64,000 bases of DNA from Volutella citrinella. Taxonomy: Eukaryota; Ascomycota; Sordariomycetes; Hypocreales; Nectriaceae. A program made the position numbers and the translations under genes. The notes under the pieces were generated by a model. The model saw nothing but the letters and a program-made list of their open reading frames with translations, had not been told where the DNA came from and made no database searches. Location: contig JAWZSP010000006.1 of the NCBI GenBank assembly GCA_034401135.1, forward strand, positions 4,402,001 through 4,466,000, in the 5' to 3' direction. Of the stretch, positions 21,941 through 33,117 are shown in pieces. Position 1 is the stretch's first letter, and every line of letters begins with the position of its first letter.

Positions 21941-24181
21941 TTAACCTCCGCCAATATTACGCTGTATATTGAGAAATGACTGTAACAACGGATCTCGCGG
22001 ATCCACACCAACAAAGGGAATATCGCCCTCAGCACGGTTATTCATGGACGATTCAAGATCCCCACTAGAGTTGATCACATGTCAGCCAACCTGAAATCAA
22101 ATCTCGGTGCCGCAAGCAGGAAAGGAAGATCACCTCGGTCCAGAACACCCTTCGAGCTTTTCAACAATGTTCAGCACGAACCAAGCGCCGATTTGCCCAA
22201 AGGCGATGTGATTTACAAACGGCAACAGCTCAACGATTATTTCAAGATCCTTCAAAGCCCCCTTGGATGGCTTGAGGACAGTGAGAAGGGAAATTATCAT
22301 GCCGTTTGCAATAATCAGCTGCACATCTAGCGAGTTGTAGCGGCTGAGCATACCCTCCCGTTGCCTGTGTTTAAGCAGTATCAGAGATTGTGCATTGGCC
22401 TCAATGCAAGCATGTGAAAGCTCCTTGGCCATAGTTAACTGAGGATCGGCCAAAATCCCGGGTCGAGTGATGACCATGATCGCCGCCAGGTATCGTAAGC
22501 GTAGACATGATAGAAAGCGGGCATGCGGAGAGGGTGCGTCAGTCTCATAGCGGAAATGCGCTGGAATTCTTATCCACCAGTTGACCAACTGCTGATATGC
22601 ACTCTTCATGTCGGCCAGATGTTGTTCCTTGCTGGTAGCGGTCCGACCAAGCAGCCTCACTGACTGTTTTATTTTTTTACTCAATTGTGCGCTCACGGAA
22701 GCACAGCCAAGAGGGGAATAGGGAATAGAACTCCATTCCTGTGCCCGCATCTCATTAGTGTATGAATCATTTCCAGAATTAGGAGGAAGACTGGGGTCTG
22801 GTACTTGCCCATTGCGTGTTAGCTATCGCCACAGCACAACAAGTATCGTCGATTCCAGAAGGTCTTCCAAGATGGACGGATAGGTCTGCTTCCAAGTCAT
22901 ACAGAGACCACCATAGCCGGCGCCTGTGTTCCACCTGGACCTGGCAAGAATCGTGCCACACTTGCTCATCCAGGTGCAGGCCCAGAGACTGCGCAATCCT
23001 GACAGCAGTTCCAATATATATCCAAGCCGCATTGCACCGATCGCGATTCAGGCAGTACAGACTCTTGTATACAATCAGCATAAACGGCAGATGGCTACAA
23101 AAGAAAGAGGGTTGACTTACAATGATCATCAGAGCTTGAATAGATTCGATATTGCCATCCTCAATGGCGGATTGCATGTAGCCCCGGGCGGAGGAAATGG
23201 ATGTGTCCGAATCATAATAGAGTGCTTCAAAACAATTGAGAATTGCCAGAAAGGAATCCGAACACGATTCTGTTCCCCGGAAGACTTTATCGACCTTCTC
23301 GCAGAATTCATCCTTTGACAGAATGTAGAAGACGCTGTTGATTTCGGTAAAAAACTTGAGGGACGTCTCTTCTATCGAGGAGCGCGGTGGAAGTAGATTG
23401 TTATCGCAATGCATGTTTGACCAGCACCGATCCTTCAATTTGTCTCCCCAACAGCTCATTTGGATTCGCTCGCGCATCAAAACGTCATACAGTTGATCCA
23501 CCTCAGTATTGATTTTGGTAAAGAAGCACATTAGGCTCAGAGGCCCATGCACACCTTGGAGTAGAAATATCAGCAATTATTATCTGGCTAGGAGAGTTGG
23601 AATTGGAGCTCACGTGAAGTATTCGGCGTCTCAGCTATGGCGACAGTGTCCTTTGCCTTGTTGGATGGATGCGCTATTGATGATGAAGGGGCAAGATGTG
23701 AGCCGATAGGCCCCGATGCGACATCATCAGGCTGCCCCGAAGGAAAGGGTCGTGATTCAGGGCTCTGGAGCTCGGCTATCTGCGTATATTGTGGTAACCA
23801 AGAGGTGTTCCCAGGAGCGGTCGAAAGCGAAGAATGGTTGGTTGATAGTTGTGCAGCTAGCCTTCGCAGCTCGTTGGTCTCGATGGTGATGCTAGGGACG
23901 AAATGCTGTAGAATGGTGAGGATAAGGGAATACTGCTCCTTGGAGGTCTGGTAGAAGGCCCTTGACCCTTTATCGCGAGTGCTAGAGCATACGATTTGAA
24001 GGCGACTGCATCTTTCGCACCGCGCGGCGCCTCCGTTTCGGACGCACTAAACCAGATTAATTCACACAAAGCTATCAGGGGTGGGGATAAGGTGACTGAC
24101 CTTGACCTTGCTGACGTTACAGCCGTTGCAACTCTTTGTCAGGGCGCTGCGACAATAACTGGCCACGGCATTGTTGTCCAT
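21941..24181 (-). pseudogene. Zn(II)2Cys6 transcription factor with a probable frameshift
   Basis: Exons 24181-24101, 24046-23614, 23554-23121, 23063-22134 and 22064-21941 join through GT-AG introns of 54-69 nt. The N-terminal cluster C-x2-C-x6-C-x8-C-x2-C-x6-C begins at CNGC near residue 18, and intron 1 falls exactly before the third Cys. The fungal-TF middle homology region is seen at VHGPLSLMCFFTKINTEVDQ, AAWIYIGTAVRIAQSLGLH and RRRLWWSLYDLEADLSVHLG. After CAVAIANTQ (about 22815) the frame must move +1 to continue as QVPDPSLPPNSGND and the rest of the helical domain; I found no intron that does this. Corrected length is about 666 residues. It is a nuclear regulator if functional. Confidence 0.75.
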
Positions 24182-24909
24182 CACGGCGGTTTGGAAAAAG
24201 GGTAGATAAGACAAAGGTGGAAAATAAAGGCACCAGTGGCGGTGATGTCTGGGATATTAGGTACCGTATTGCAAATGCGGGGTAGTGTAGGGTCCACTTT
24301 TACTAATTTACTGGTTAGTGTTTACGCACCCTAGTCTCTGCATGCAGTCTGGGAAATCTGGGCCGGGGCTACCCCATGGGGTAATATTTTCCCCCGAGTC
24401 GCGCCTAGTTTCTAGTTTCTGGTGAAAGACGATCTGAGACGCGTTCGGCTGCAGAGAAGCCAGGGCACCTGGTTCTCTAGCTATACGCGATCGCTTGAGG
24501 AAATTTGTCCATTTTTTTCTTGAAGTCAAGTACAACCAGAGTTGAAGGTCAAGCCCGGCAGATTAGCCTGGATCGTTTTGTCCAGTGCGCGGCATTGCAC
24601 TTTTTGCACGCCTGTTTAGTACAGGCTTCGGTGTCCTACAGAGGAATTCCACCTGGCACTCGGTGACATATATAACTGAAGGCACTGTGTAGCGACCTCC
24701 CGCATTTGTGTAATTTGCTCCCAATTTGTAGCTCGTGTTGGACCATTGAACAGCCTCATCATCCACATGAGAATTCTTAAAGCCCCATGCGGCACGGCCG
24801 GCTAGTGTCGAGCAAAGAGATGGGAAACACCTATAATTTCGTTCTTTCCGCACTTGACTCATGGATTCGTCTTGCTTGATTCACTACGAGCCACAGGGAT
24901 GAGGACGCA
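24182..24909. other. Intergenic
   Basis: It holds the upstream region of the leftward transcription factor and the flank of the RidA-like pseudogene. No other coding or RNA signal was recognised. Confidence 0.5.
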
Positions 24910-25240
24910 ATGGCACATAAAGATCAAGTCCCCTCGGTTCGCTTTGTTGTCACTTCAGGCCAACTTGGCAGGAGAGCCGATGGAAGTTTCCCGGAGGCTT
25001 TCGAGGCTCAGGTCGACCTGGCCTTCGATAACCTGGCGTCGCCCACGTCCATGACATTGCACAACTCAGGCTCTACTGTATCGAATGGAGTGCTGAAAAA
25101 TATCGCAATTGGGAGTCCCTCTTACAGCATTCCCGACGGTCAAGTTCGGCACGGCGGTCCGGCCATTGACGACTCTGGTCCCACTCACCCACCTGGCATA
25201 CCCGGAAGCCCAATTTGAAGTCGAGGGGGTGGCGGTAGAA
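24910..25240 (+). pseudogene. RidA/YjgF-family (enamine/imine deaminase-like) pseudogene
   Basis: The first frame gives FVVTSGQLGRRADGSFPEAF and VDLAFDNLA, typical of the N-terminal half of the RidA fold. The reading then moves to another frame as HVHDIAQLRLYCIEWSAE and then to a third as LTTLVPLTHLAYPEAQFEVE, which is the conserved C-terminal strand with its PEA/E motif. At least two frameshifts separate these pieces, near 25035 and 25105, with no room for introns. Related proteins deaminate reactive enamines or 2-aminomuconate. The gene cannot make an intact product. Confidence 0.72.
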
Positions 25241-25394
25241 GCCAATCTATTCAACTCAAAAGTGGCGGTGGCAATGTTGAGCTCGAGGCTACCTGGATCA
25301 ACAAAGACCACTCAGCAAAAGGTGTATCAACTGACTCGTTGGTCGGACGTGAAGCACGAGACGTTGGACTTCATTAAATATTGGATTACATTGA

Positions 25395-26065
25395 TTCTTG
25401 GCCAGCTGGCATGCAACAGCTCCCGCGCTACTTACTCAATTGTCCCATGTTAGCACTTCATTTGGGCCAGAGCAAGAACACGCCATCCAACTCACATCCG
25501 GGGGGAACGAGCACCGTTTTCTCCTCTAGTGACCCTTTGTAATACTCAAACACCTGCAAAGCCGCAGTACCGGCCAGAGGCAAGGATGCAGCGTCGCTGA
25601 AGCCAATATTCTTTGGCTTGAGTGCCTGGAGGGTAGACGTGCTGCTTTAAGTACAACAAGATCAAAGTGGGATCTCATAAATCTAGGTTTCAGGCGGAGC
25701 CCAAGCCGCAGAGGACATGTCCCTCGATCTATACTTTCCAAGCTTCCTTCATAAGTCAGGAGATTCATTTCTCTCGCTGACGAGGTGTGATGCTTTCCTC
25801 GGGCTCAGATCTCATCACATGTGCTTTGGTGACTGGTTGAATCTTCCAGTGCGAGGGCTGAGGATGTCACCACGTGCAGTTATGTCCCGCTAGAGGCGCA
25901 GGTATCATTATATACAGCGCTAACAGACATAATTCACAGCATAGGTACGGAGTCAAGGAGCATAGCTCGGAAGTATTAGATGAGCGTGCACAAAAGCGGC
26001 CTACCAATCCCGCCCGTGGCACACGCCAAGCTGGTCTCATGTCTCATGTAAGTCTTATTCCAGCC
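25395..26065. pseudogene. Degenerate copy B of the 12.9-14.0 kb oxidoreductase segment
   Basis: Bases about 25395-25624 repeat exon 3 and an adjacent intron of the MDR oxidoreductase on the minus strand, including the reverse of PLAGATA and YYKGSLEG codons, but without the exons on either side. Bases about 25808-26065 repeat the promoter region of that gene. Copy B also has insertions relative to copy A, such as the stretch around 25855-25890. Its promoter block ends about 220 bases before the P450 start codon and may therefore serve that gene. Confidence 0.82.
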
Positions 26066-26284
26066 TGCGCCTTTTCTTGTCATGTCTCAGCTTCATTGCG
26101 ATGATCATTTTTTTTGGTGACGCAAATTGAATCAATAACAGAGACAAGCATACGCCACCAAATCAGTGAGTGCCTTGTTTCAGCAGCTCGTCCATCTTTG
26201 GGTTCATATGTTCCACACCATTACCGCTTCTCAAAAGCTCAATTTGCAGTGCACCCCCTTTCCGATCAGCTCAAGCCAACGAAG

Positions 26285-28036
26285 ATGGAACGTGTTGCTG
26301 CGGCCGTGGCTCAACTCAACTACCCAGAGTGTTTTCTTTACTCACTGCTAGCCCTTATCGCAGCGTTTGCTATACCGATCCTCATTACACCTCTGAAAGA
26401 AATATTCGACCAATCTCCATTCCCAATTGTGTACTACAAGGGTGAAATTCCTCTTTACAGTTGGCTTTACAATGGCTCTGCCTTGCTGAGAGAGTCTATA
26501 TCAAATGTGAGTGCATAGATTATACTGCCCCGACGCGGCACTAACACACATCAGCATCTTCAAGGCTTCCGAGTAGTCACTGGGACTGGTACTAAAATCG
26601 TTTTGCCCAATTCTTTGATCGGCGAGGTTATTGACCATCCTGACACTGCGGTACTGTCGGTCTTTGCAGATGTGAGTACTGATGTTGGGTGCATCGACTT
26701 TGCTAATAATGAAAGGAATACTTCGTTCACTACGCTGGTTTCGAGCCTTTCAACATACCGTGGTCCACCCGCAGCCTCATACCAGACTTAGTGCGCGGCA
26801 AGCTGACGAGATCCATTGAACTCATCACGAATGACCTGATCGAAGAGTCTACTGAAGCCATCCGCGACATCTACGGAGCCGACCGTGATGAGTGGAAACG
26901 TGTTGAAGTGCACGACTCTGTCGGTAGTCTCGTCGTTCGTGTCAGCGGCCGTGCCTTTCTTGGTCCCAGGTTATGCCGCAATGAACGCTGGATCGAACTT
27001 AGCAAGACGTACACTGTCAATTTGTTTACAGCTGCATTCATTTTGCGGCTTGTTCCCAGGCTGTTGGCTCCCCTGATATACTGGTTCATACCGGCATGCA
27101 CCACTATTCGCAACTCCGTGCGTGATGCGCGGCAGCTTATCAACGCTGAAATTGAGTATTGCGAGGAAATTTTAGACGATGGTCCTGAAGTGGTGAAGCG
27201 TCGGGAAAAGGCAAATTCCTTTGTCTGGCTGCAACAGATGTCCGCCTCACGGAAAATTGAAATCAATTATGCGGACGCTCAACTGTTACTTACAGTGGCT
27301 TCAAGTCACTCGACGTTGACAGTCACATCAATGGCGTTAGTAGATGCTTGTTCTCGCCCCGTCGTTCTCCAGGAACTGCGAGATGAAATCATCAACGTCC
27401 TGGGTGAAGATGGCTTGAACAAGACAGCACTTCACAGGTTGGTTTTAGTTACTTGCTTCTAGCTGACAGGGCTAACCCGATGACATTGTAGACTAAGGCT
27501 GATGGACAGCTTTTTGAAGGAATCGCAACGATTCCATCCATTTTTCCCAGGTAAGTTGCCATCCCTCTCCTGCATTCTTTTGTGAAGCTGAGTTTCGACC
27601 AGGCACTATGGACCGTGTGGTGAACCGTGACATCAATCTCTCGATCGGTGTTACGCTGCCGAGGGGCTCTGTTGTCCTGATTCCTGGTAACTACCGAGAC
27701 CCGCAGATCTATGAGAATCCAGATGTTTTTGATGCATGGCGATTCTCAAAGATGCGAGAGGAGGTGGGCGAAGAACACAAGTCGCAGTTTGTGTCAGTCG
27801 ATTCCGACTTCTTGCTATTTGGCTACGGCAAGCATGCTTGCCCTGGACGGCACTTGGTGAACCACGTGGTAAAGATCATGCTATGCCACTTGTTACTTAA
27901 ATATGACTGGCGACTAGTCCGCAAGGAAGGACAGCCGTTGGTGGAAAACAGAGAAGCCTGCTTTTTTGTGACCTCCAACCTAGAGGTCGAATGCCGAAGG
28001 AGACATGAAGAAGTCGATTTGGATAGATTCATGTAG
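26285..28036 (+). CDS. Cytochrome P450 monooxygenase
   Basis: Exons 26285-26506, 26555-26671, 26716-27437, 27492-27550 and 27603-28036 join through GT-AG introns of 44-54 nt into 517 residues. An N-terminal membrane anchor spans about residues 16-36 (FLYSLLALIAAFAIPIL), so it should sit in the ER membrane facing the cytosol. The ExxR-type helix appears as KESQR, the PERF-type segment as DAWRFS, and the haem loop as FGYGKHACPGR with the axial Cys near residue 453. The I-helix reads VASSHSTLTVTS, lacking the usual acid/Thr pair but resembling fungal ent-kaurene-oxidase-like P450s that have an HTT/HST motif. Next to an oxidosqualene cyclase, triterpene oxidation is the natural proposal. Confidence 0.9.
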
Positions 28037-28726
28037 CTAGGATCTGATTTGTCCGAATTTTCTTTACCATTTGTGTCGTTATTACTTGGCAGCGCCCCTC
28101 CAACATGCTACCAGCAGATATCCTTTAAGCGGACGCTACTATGATTCAAAGTGCCCCTCGTTTCTCGCGGTAACATCAGCTTGGCTTCTCCGGTGATTCA
28201 CCTGCCATGGTAGATCAACCGGGTGACGGTCTCAAATGTTCAAAGCGGCGTGGCTTGCGTGGCAAGACTACCAGCCGCCTCTGGGCTCACAGCCCGTCTT
28301 GCCCGTGCTCCAAGGCCATCCTTGTCGGGCGGGCCATGGATAGACGGAGTGGCACTTGCTCGGCGCGAAGGCTAGGCTATTTGCCCAATCGAATGGGCCA
28401 CCCTGTTCAATGGCGTTGGCTGAGGGGCCGGTCAGGTGGTGTTTATGCACAACAATGGCGGTGAATACTAAATAGATAGGCGGATGATGTCTCAAGACTA
28501 CTTTGTCTCAGTTCGGAACATGCATGTCTCCAAAGCCTTGGCATGTCCGCAGCCCTTGTCGCCGATGTGAGCTGAAGCTAATTCAAGCCCTTATTTTCCC
28601 GCTACATTTAGTGCATTTCACTATGGGAATGGACATGACCTTCCCCACATTGCCACGGAACTTTGTATTGCTGTCCTGTATTGCTGTCCTAGTCGACGTC
28701 TGTCTCCGTTCTCCTACCCGACCGCT
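28037..28726. other. Intergenic between P450 and cyclase
   Basis: It holds the P450 3' flank and the cyclase promoter; both genes point right. Short frames near 28200-28500 on both strands show no protein family. Confidence 0.5.
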
Positions 28727-31061
28727 ATGAATCCTACTCCAATGACCAACAACGAGCGCGCTACCCGTCAAATGTCGAGCAGGACAACAGACTATTCTCG
28801 GTGGCGTTTGAAGGAACAGGATGGACGGCACACCTGGCACTACGTGGAAGACGATGCAACAGCAGCTGCCTGGCCACAAAGCACAGTAGCAAAGTACATG
28901 CTAGGTCTACCACTAGTAAGCAGCCTTCTTGCCAAAGACCAATAGTCTCTGCCCATGCTCATCCTGTCATCAAGGACCTGCCTTTGCTTCCGACTCCAAC
29001 AAATGCAACGGGTGCTGCCTGGAATGGTTTTGAGTTTCTCGAAAACCTGCAGTTACCGTCCGGACACTGGGCCTGTGATAGTGGTGGCCCGCTTCTGTTC
29101 TCGGCCGGTGTCACAATCGCATGGTTCGTTACGAAAACACAGATACCAGCCCATGTCTCTGCTGAAATCATGAACTATCTGTTCTCACAAGCTGACCCAC
29201 GAACCGGCGGCTGGGGACTCTATGCAACGGGAGAGAGCACGCTTTGTGGGACTACCATAAACTATTGCCTCTTACGACTTCTTGGTGTTGAGGCTCACCA
29301 CCCCATTCTTGCCAAGGCTCGCGCTTTCATCCTCGGCCATGGAGGAGCCACCCATGCCTCCACCTGGGCCAAATTCTGGCTGGCGGTGCTTGGCATAGTT
29401 CACTGGGATATTGTCACTCCGATTCCTCCGGAACTCTGGTTAATCCCCAGCTGGGTCCCATTTTCGCCCTCGAGATTTTATGCTGAGATCAGGCAAACTA
29501 CGCAGTCCATGGGATACCTCTATTCCAGACGATGGAGCCTTGGAGAGACTGATCTTATCAGAGAGCTGAGACGAGAGATTCTCACTGAGCCATTTGCAAA
29601 GGTTGATTGGAAGTCCCATCAGTACAGCACCGCAGTTATTGATGCAAAATACCCGAGACACTGGATACTAAAATCGGTGTTTTGGGTCTTTCACCACATT
29701 TGGGCGCCCTACTTCCGCACTGAAACCTTGAAGAGATCGGCAGAGGATTGGGTGGGCCATCTCATTGACTTGGAAGATGCCAACTCGGACTATCTCGACA
29801 TTGCTGTAACAGTCGCGCCAATGAATACCATTATTTGCTTTCTCAGGGACGGTCCAGACTCGGAGGGTTTCAAAAAACATCTCGCACGCCTTGACGAGTA
29901 CTTGTGGATGACACCCGATGGCATGTTGGTCAACAGCACGAACGGCAGCCAAACCTGGGACACTGCTTTCATGGTGCAGGCTGCACTGGCATGTGGCTTT
30001 GAAAAACATGAAAGATGGCGAAACATGATTTTGCAGGCATTCAAGTTCCTTGACGACCAACAAATCCGGGAAGACTGCCTACTCCAGGAAGAGTGTCACC
30101 GACAGCGACGCAAGGGGTCCTGGTCATTCAGCAACAGAGCTCAAGGATGGCCCGTTGGCGACTGCATAGCGGAAGCCCTCAGAGCCGTCATCATGTTGTC
30201 AAAAACCGAAGGCTATCCGCAATTGCTCAACGACGAACGCATATTTGACGCTGTCGACTCCATTTTGGTCTACCAGAGCAGCACTGGGGGAGTCGCTACC
30301 TTTGACGTCCGTCGAGGCAGCTACTATTTGGAAGTCCTGAACAACACGGAGATTTTTGATCGAATCATGATTGACTATGACTACACCGAGTGCACATCCT
30401 CGTGTGTCACAGTGTTGATTCTGTTCAGACAGTATTGGCCAGCCTACAGATCCAGAGAGGTTACAACTTTCATCGAGAGAGGCATGAAGTTTATCCAAAA
30501 GCAGCAGCTCTCCGACGGAAGTTGGTTTGGAGGCTGGGGAATCTGCTTTACCTACGGGACCATGTTTGCCTTGAAGGCTTTGGCAAGTGTTGGTGACGTC
30601 TACAAGACAAGCGAGTCTGCAAGAAAAGCATGCCACTTTCTCATCTCGAAGCAACGAAATGATGGAGGATGGTCAGAGGATTTGGAGGTAAGTTCTGATG
30701 ACAGCTGCCCATAGTGACTATTCTATCAACCTCAATCGAGCCTCGGGGTCATGGTATTTTGCTCTACTGACACATTTGCTAGTCCGCAAAGACAAAGAAG
30801 TACCACGAAGACCCGATTGGATCTCTGGTTGTGCAGACGTCATGGGCCCTTATTGCTCTGATGGCAGCCGAGTATCCAGACCGGGTTTCTTTGGAAAGAG
30901 GCATTCGATTCCTCATGAGTCGACAACAGAGTAACGGAGAGTGGCTGGAAGAGCGTATTGCCGGGTCCTTCCATGACTCTTGTCCGTTCTCATACCCAAA
31001 CTATAAGTTTAGCTTCACCTTGATGGCTTTGGGCATGTTCTCAAGGATTCATCAACACTAA
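28727..31061 (+). CDS. Oxidosqualene cyclase (lanosterol/protostadienol synthase family)
   Basis: Exons 28727-28915, 28975-30687 and 30783-31061 join through introns of 59 and 95 nt into 726 residues, the usual family length. The N-terminus ([20 protein letters not shown]) matches Erg7-type cyclases. QW-type repeats occur throughout, such as [34 protein letters not shown] and [15 protein letters not shown]. The catalytic motif DCIAE, equivalent to DCTAE, has its proton-donor Asp at about residue 459. [10 protein letters not shown] is the conserved C-terminal segment that lines the cavity. The enzyme should be a monotopic ER-membrane protein cyclising 2,3-oxidosqualene to a tetra- or pentacyclic triterpene. 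Location next to a P450 and a methyltransferase suggests a specialised paralogue rather than the housekeeping sterol enzyme. Confidence 0.92.
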
Positions 31062-31516
31062 AATATCAGCAAATTCATTATTTTCACCTTTTGTGGTCTC
31101 TGACGAGTGCCATTATATTGATCTTGAGATTGCAAGGATGAAGTCAACTAGAAAGAGACGGTTATCATCTGGGAGACTTTAGAACTATAACTACAAGTGT
31201 TTCACAAGATATATTCCAGATGTTTTAAAACTGGGCATGATCAGACGATCACCTTGGCGTACCCATCTATTGCCCAGTCAAAGTTGTCAAGCCAGCTTCG
31301 ACATGTCAGCTCCGATGTTGGTCACTTCCCGACAAAGAAAAGACTTACCACATTAGAGAAAGTATGGCTAGGTTATCCGCAGACGTAGTAGCTCTTTTTG
31401 GTCCTCGATTTTCGTTCGTCTCTCCCTCGCGTAGGTCTGCCTCGGGGCGATTGACGGCCAAGTTCGCGACATGTTTGAACCCATCTGGATGTGCATTCTG
31501 TATGTCAATCACTACC

Positions 31517-32616
31517 TCAATACTTCCACATCGTTGGAAACTTACATGTAAATAGTCTTTCTGTATCACTAGACTCCACGAGGGTCTCTGCCTTTGTATT
31601 TTTGTTGCAAAACAGAAGACGCCCCAAGTCGTCAACAGCTTGCCAGTCAAACACTAGTCCTGCAATCAGCCTTGACAAGCTGGTATTCGAATTCGGCATT
31701 GTTTTGTGGAAACAAACCTGTCTCGGTCCCGTCATCAAAAGCGCCATACCAATGTGCAAATTCGTGTATCATGACAGCAGTTTGTTCTCGGAAACGGCCG
31801 ATATCCATACCAGTAGTCACCTGGTCCTTTCCGCCCACTGGGTGTATGTATTTTGGGTCTTGCTGGAAGAAGATGGGGCAGAATACTATCAAGTCGACGC
31901 TTTGGTCAGTATGTGCTTGAACACCCGGCGCACAAGCTAAAACCCCGTTGGGGTCCTTTGGCTTTATCCAGTAGCGTTTCTTATAGTAATACCGTCCTTT
32001 CTCATCGTCCTTCATTACCTCAACCTCCTCAAGAGGTCGACCGGCCGGATCGCTTGGCGCTGGCTCATTACGGGCAATCCACTTCCAGGGCTCGTCACCG
32101 CAGAGAATGATTGGCTTCTGGGCTATTTTCTTAAAACCGCCAGGAGGCACACTCGTGGTTCCGGTCATTGCTGTATACATTTTGTCAAATACATCTGCTT
32201 CATTAGCAAAGATTGCATGCACTATTTTACCTTGGGGCACGCGTACAAAGAACATCGTCCATGTATTCGTCGTCTTTGTCCATCCCCTCTGGGGGAGGTG
32301 CAAAGCCCAATACGGTGTAAACAATCCGTGCGACGCGTATCCAATTATACTTTTCGGCCTTTTGTCTCGTTTCTCGTTGTTTCCTTTGTGTTTCGTTCTC
32401 TACCAGCACTCCTGGCCTTGTGATTTGAGGCATTGGGTCGTACAGTAGGTTGAGATCGCTTTTGGTCTTTTCGGCGAGTTTGATGGCATCCTGGTAAATA
32501 AACTCGAGACGGTCGCGCTGCTCGATTGTGCAGGCGTCTAGGTCCCATATGTCATAAAGATGGTTGGCTGCGCAGAGCACTGGCGCCGTGAGCCAAAAGA
32601 AGAGGCGCGGCAGCAT
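31517..32616 (-). CDS. Secreted zinc metallopeptidase (HExxH), C-terminus possibly truncated
   Basis: Exons 32616-32247, 32194-31718 and 31659-31517 join through introns of 52 and 58 nt into about 329 residues. A signal peptide (LPRLFFWLTAPVLCAA) starts at the ATG at 32616. The zinc motif MIHEFAHWYG lies near residue 267 with a DDGTETG segment after it, in the style of fungal deuterolysin/M35-like or lysine-specific metalloendopeptidases. It is a secreted protein by prediction. The frame ends in ERLFTCKF..., but a +1 frame continues with HPDGFKHVANLAVNRPEAD down to 31345, which looks protein-like; a donor at 31551 and an acceptor near 31504 would fit that frame. So a late frameshift that cut off the last 50 or so residues is possible. 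Confidence 0.68.
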
Positions 32617-33117
32617 GGCAGCAACTTGGACGGCGGTTGTCGAGATGGGCGGACCGAACCGAGGGCGACGAAGCTCCAAGCAAGGGGAAGCGGATGGGAA
32701 ATACGAAAGGACGTGGTAATGCGGTTGGCTTCAAAGGAAGATGTCTAAAAAAATAAGGACTCGGTTGACCTGGCTCGTCGCACCACATCGTCGTTCTTGA
32801 AGGAATACCGGACCAGGGGTCACGAATTGCTCGAAAGGGAAGCTCCCGCCCGCGCGAATAAATCCTGTAACACGTCGCTACCTTAGCGAACTACGCACAC
32901 CAAATCCTTTGGGAGCGGGGTTTCCAGCCTTTAAAATCCTGTGTAATGGTCATTTACAGCAGCAGCCAGGTAGAATTCCCACCCAGTCAGTTCGAGGCAC
33001 GCAACAGTGGAGATGAGATGGGCCTGCCAACACCATCCAGCTCCAGTGGCGCCTCTAGCTTGGATCTGAGAAGTTTCATACTAATTTTAGATTCAAAGTC
33101 AGTCAAAGGCCAGTAGA
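32617..33117. other. Intergenic
   Basis: It contains the upstream region of the metallopeptidase and the 3' flank of the methyltransferase, both leftward. Nothing else was recognised. Confidence 0.5.

Noticed and set aside
31660..31717. Frameshift in the metallopeptidase at the LVFDWQ junction
   Set aside because: A 58-nt GTTTGT...GCAG intron explains this frame change, so no lesion is needed here.
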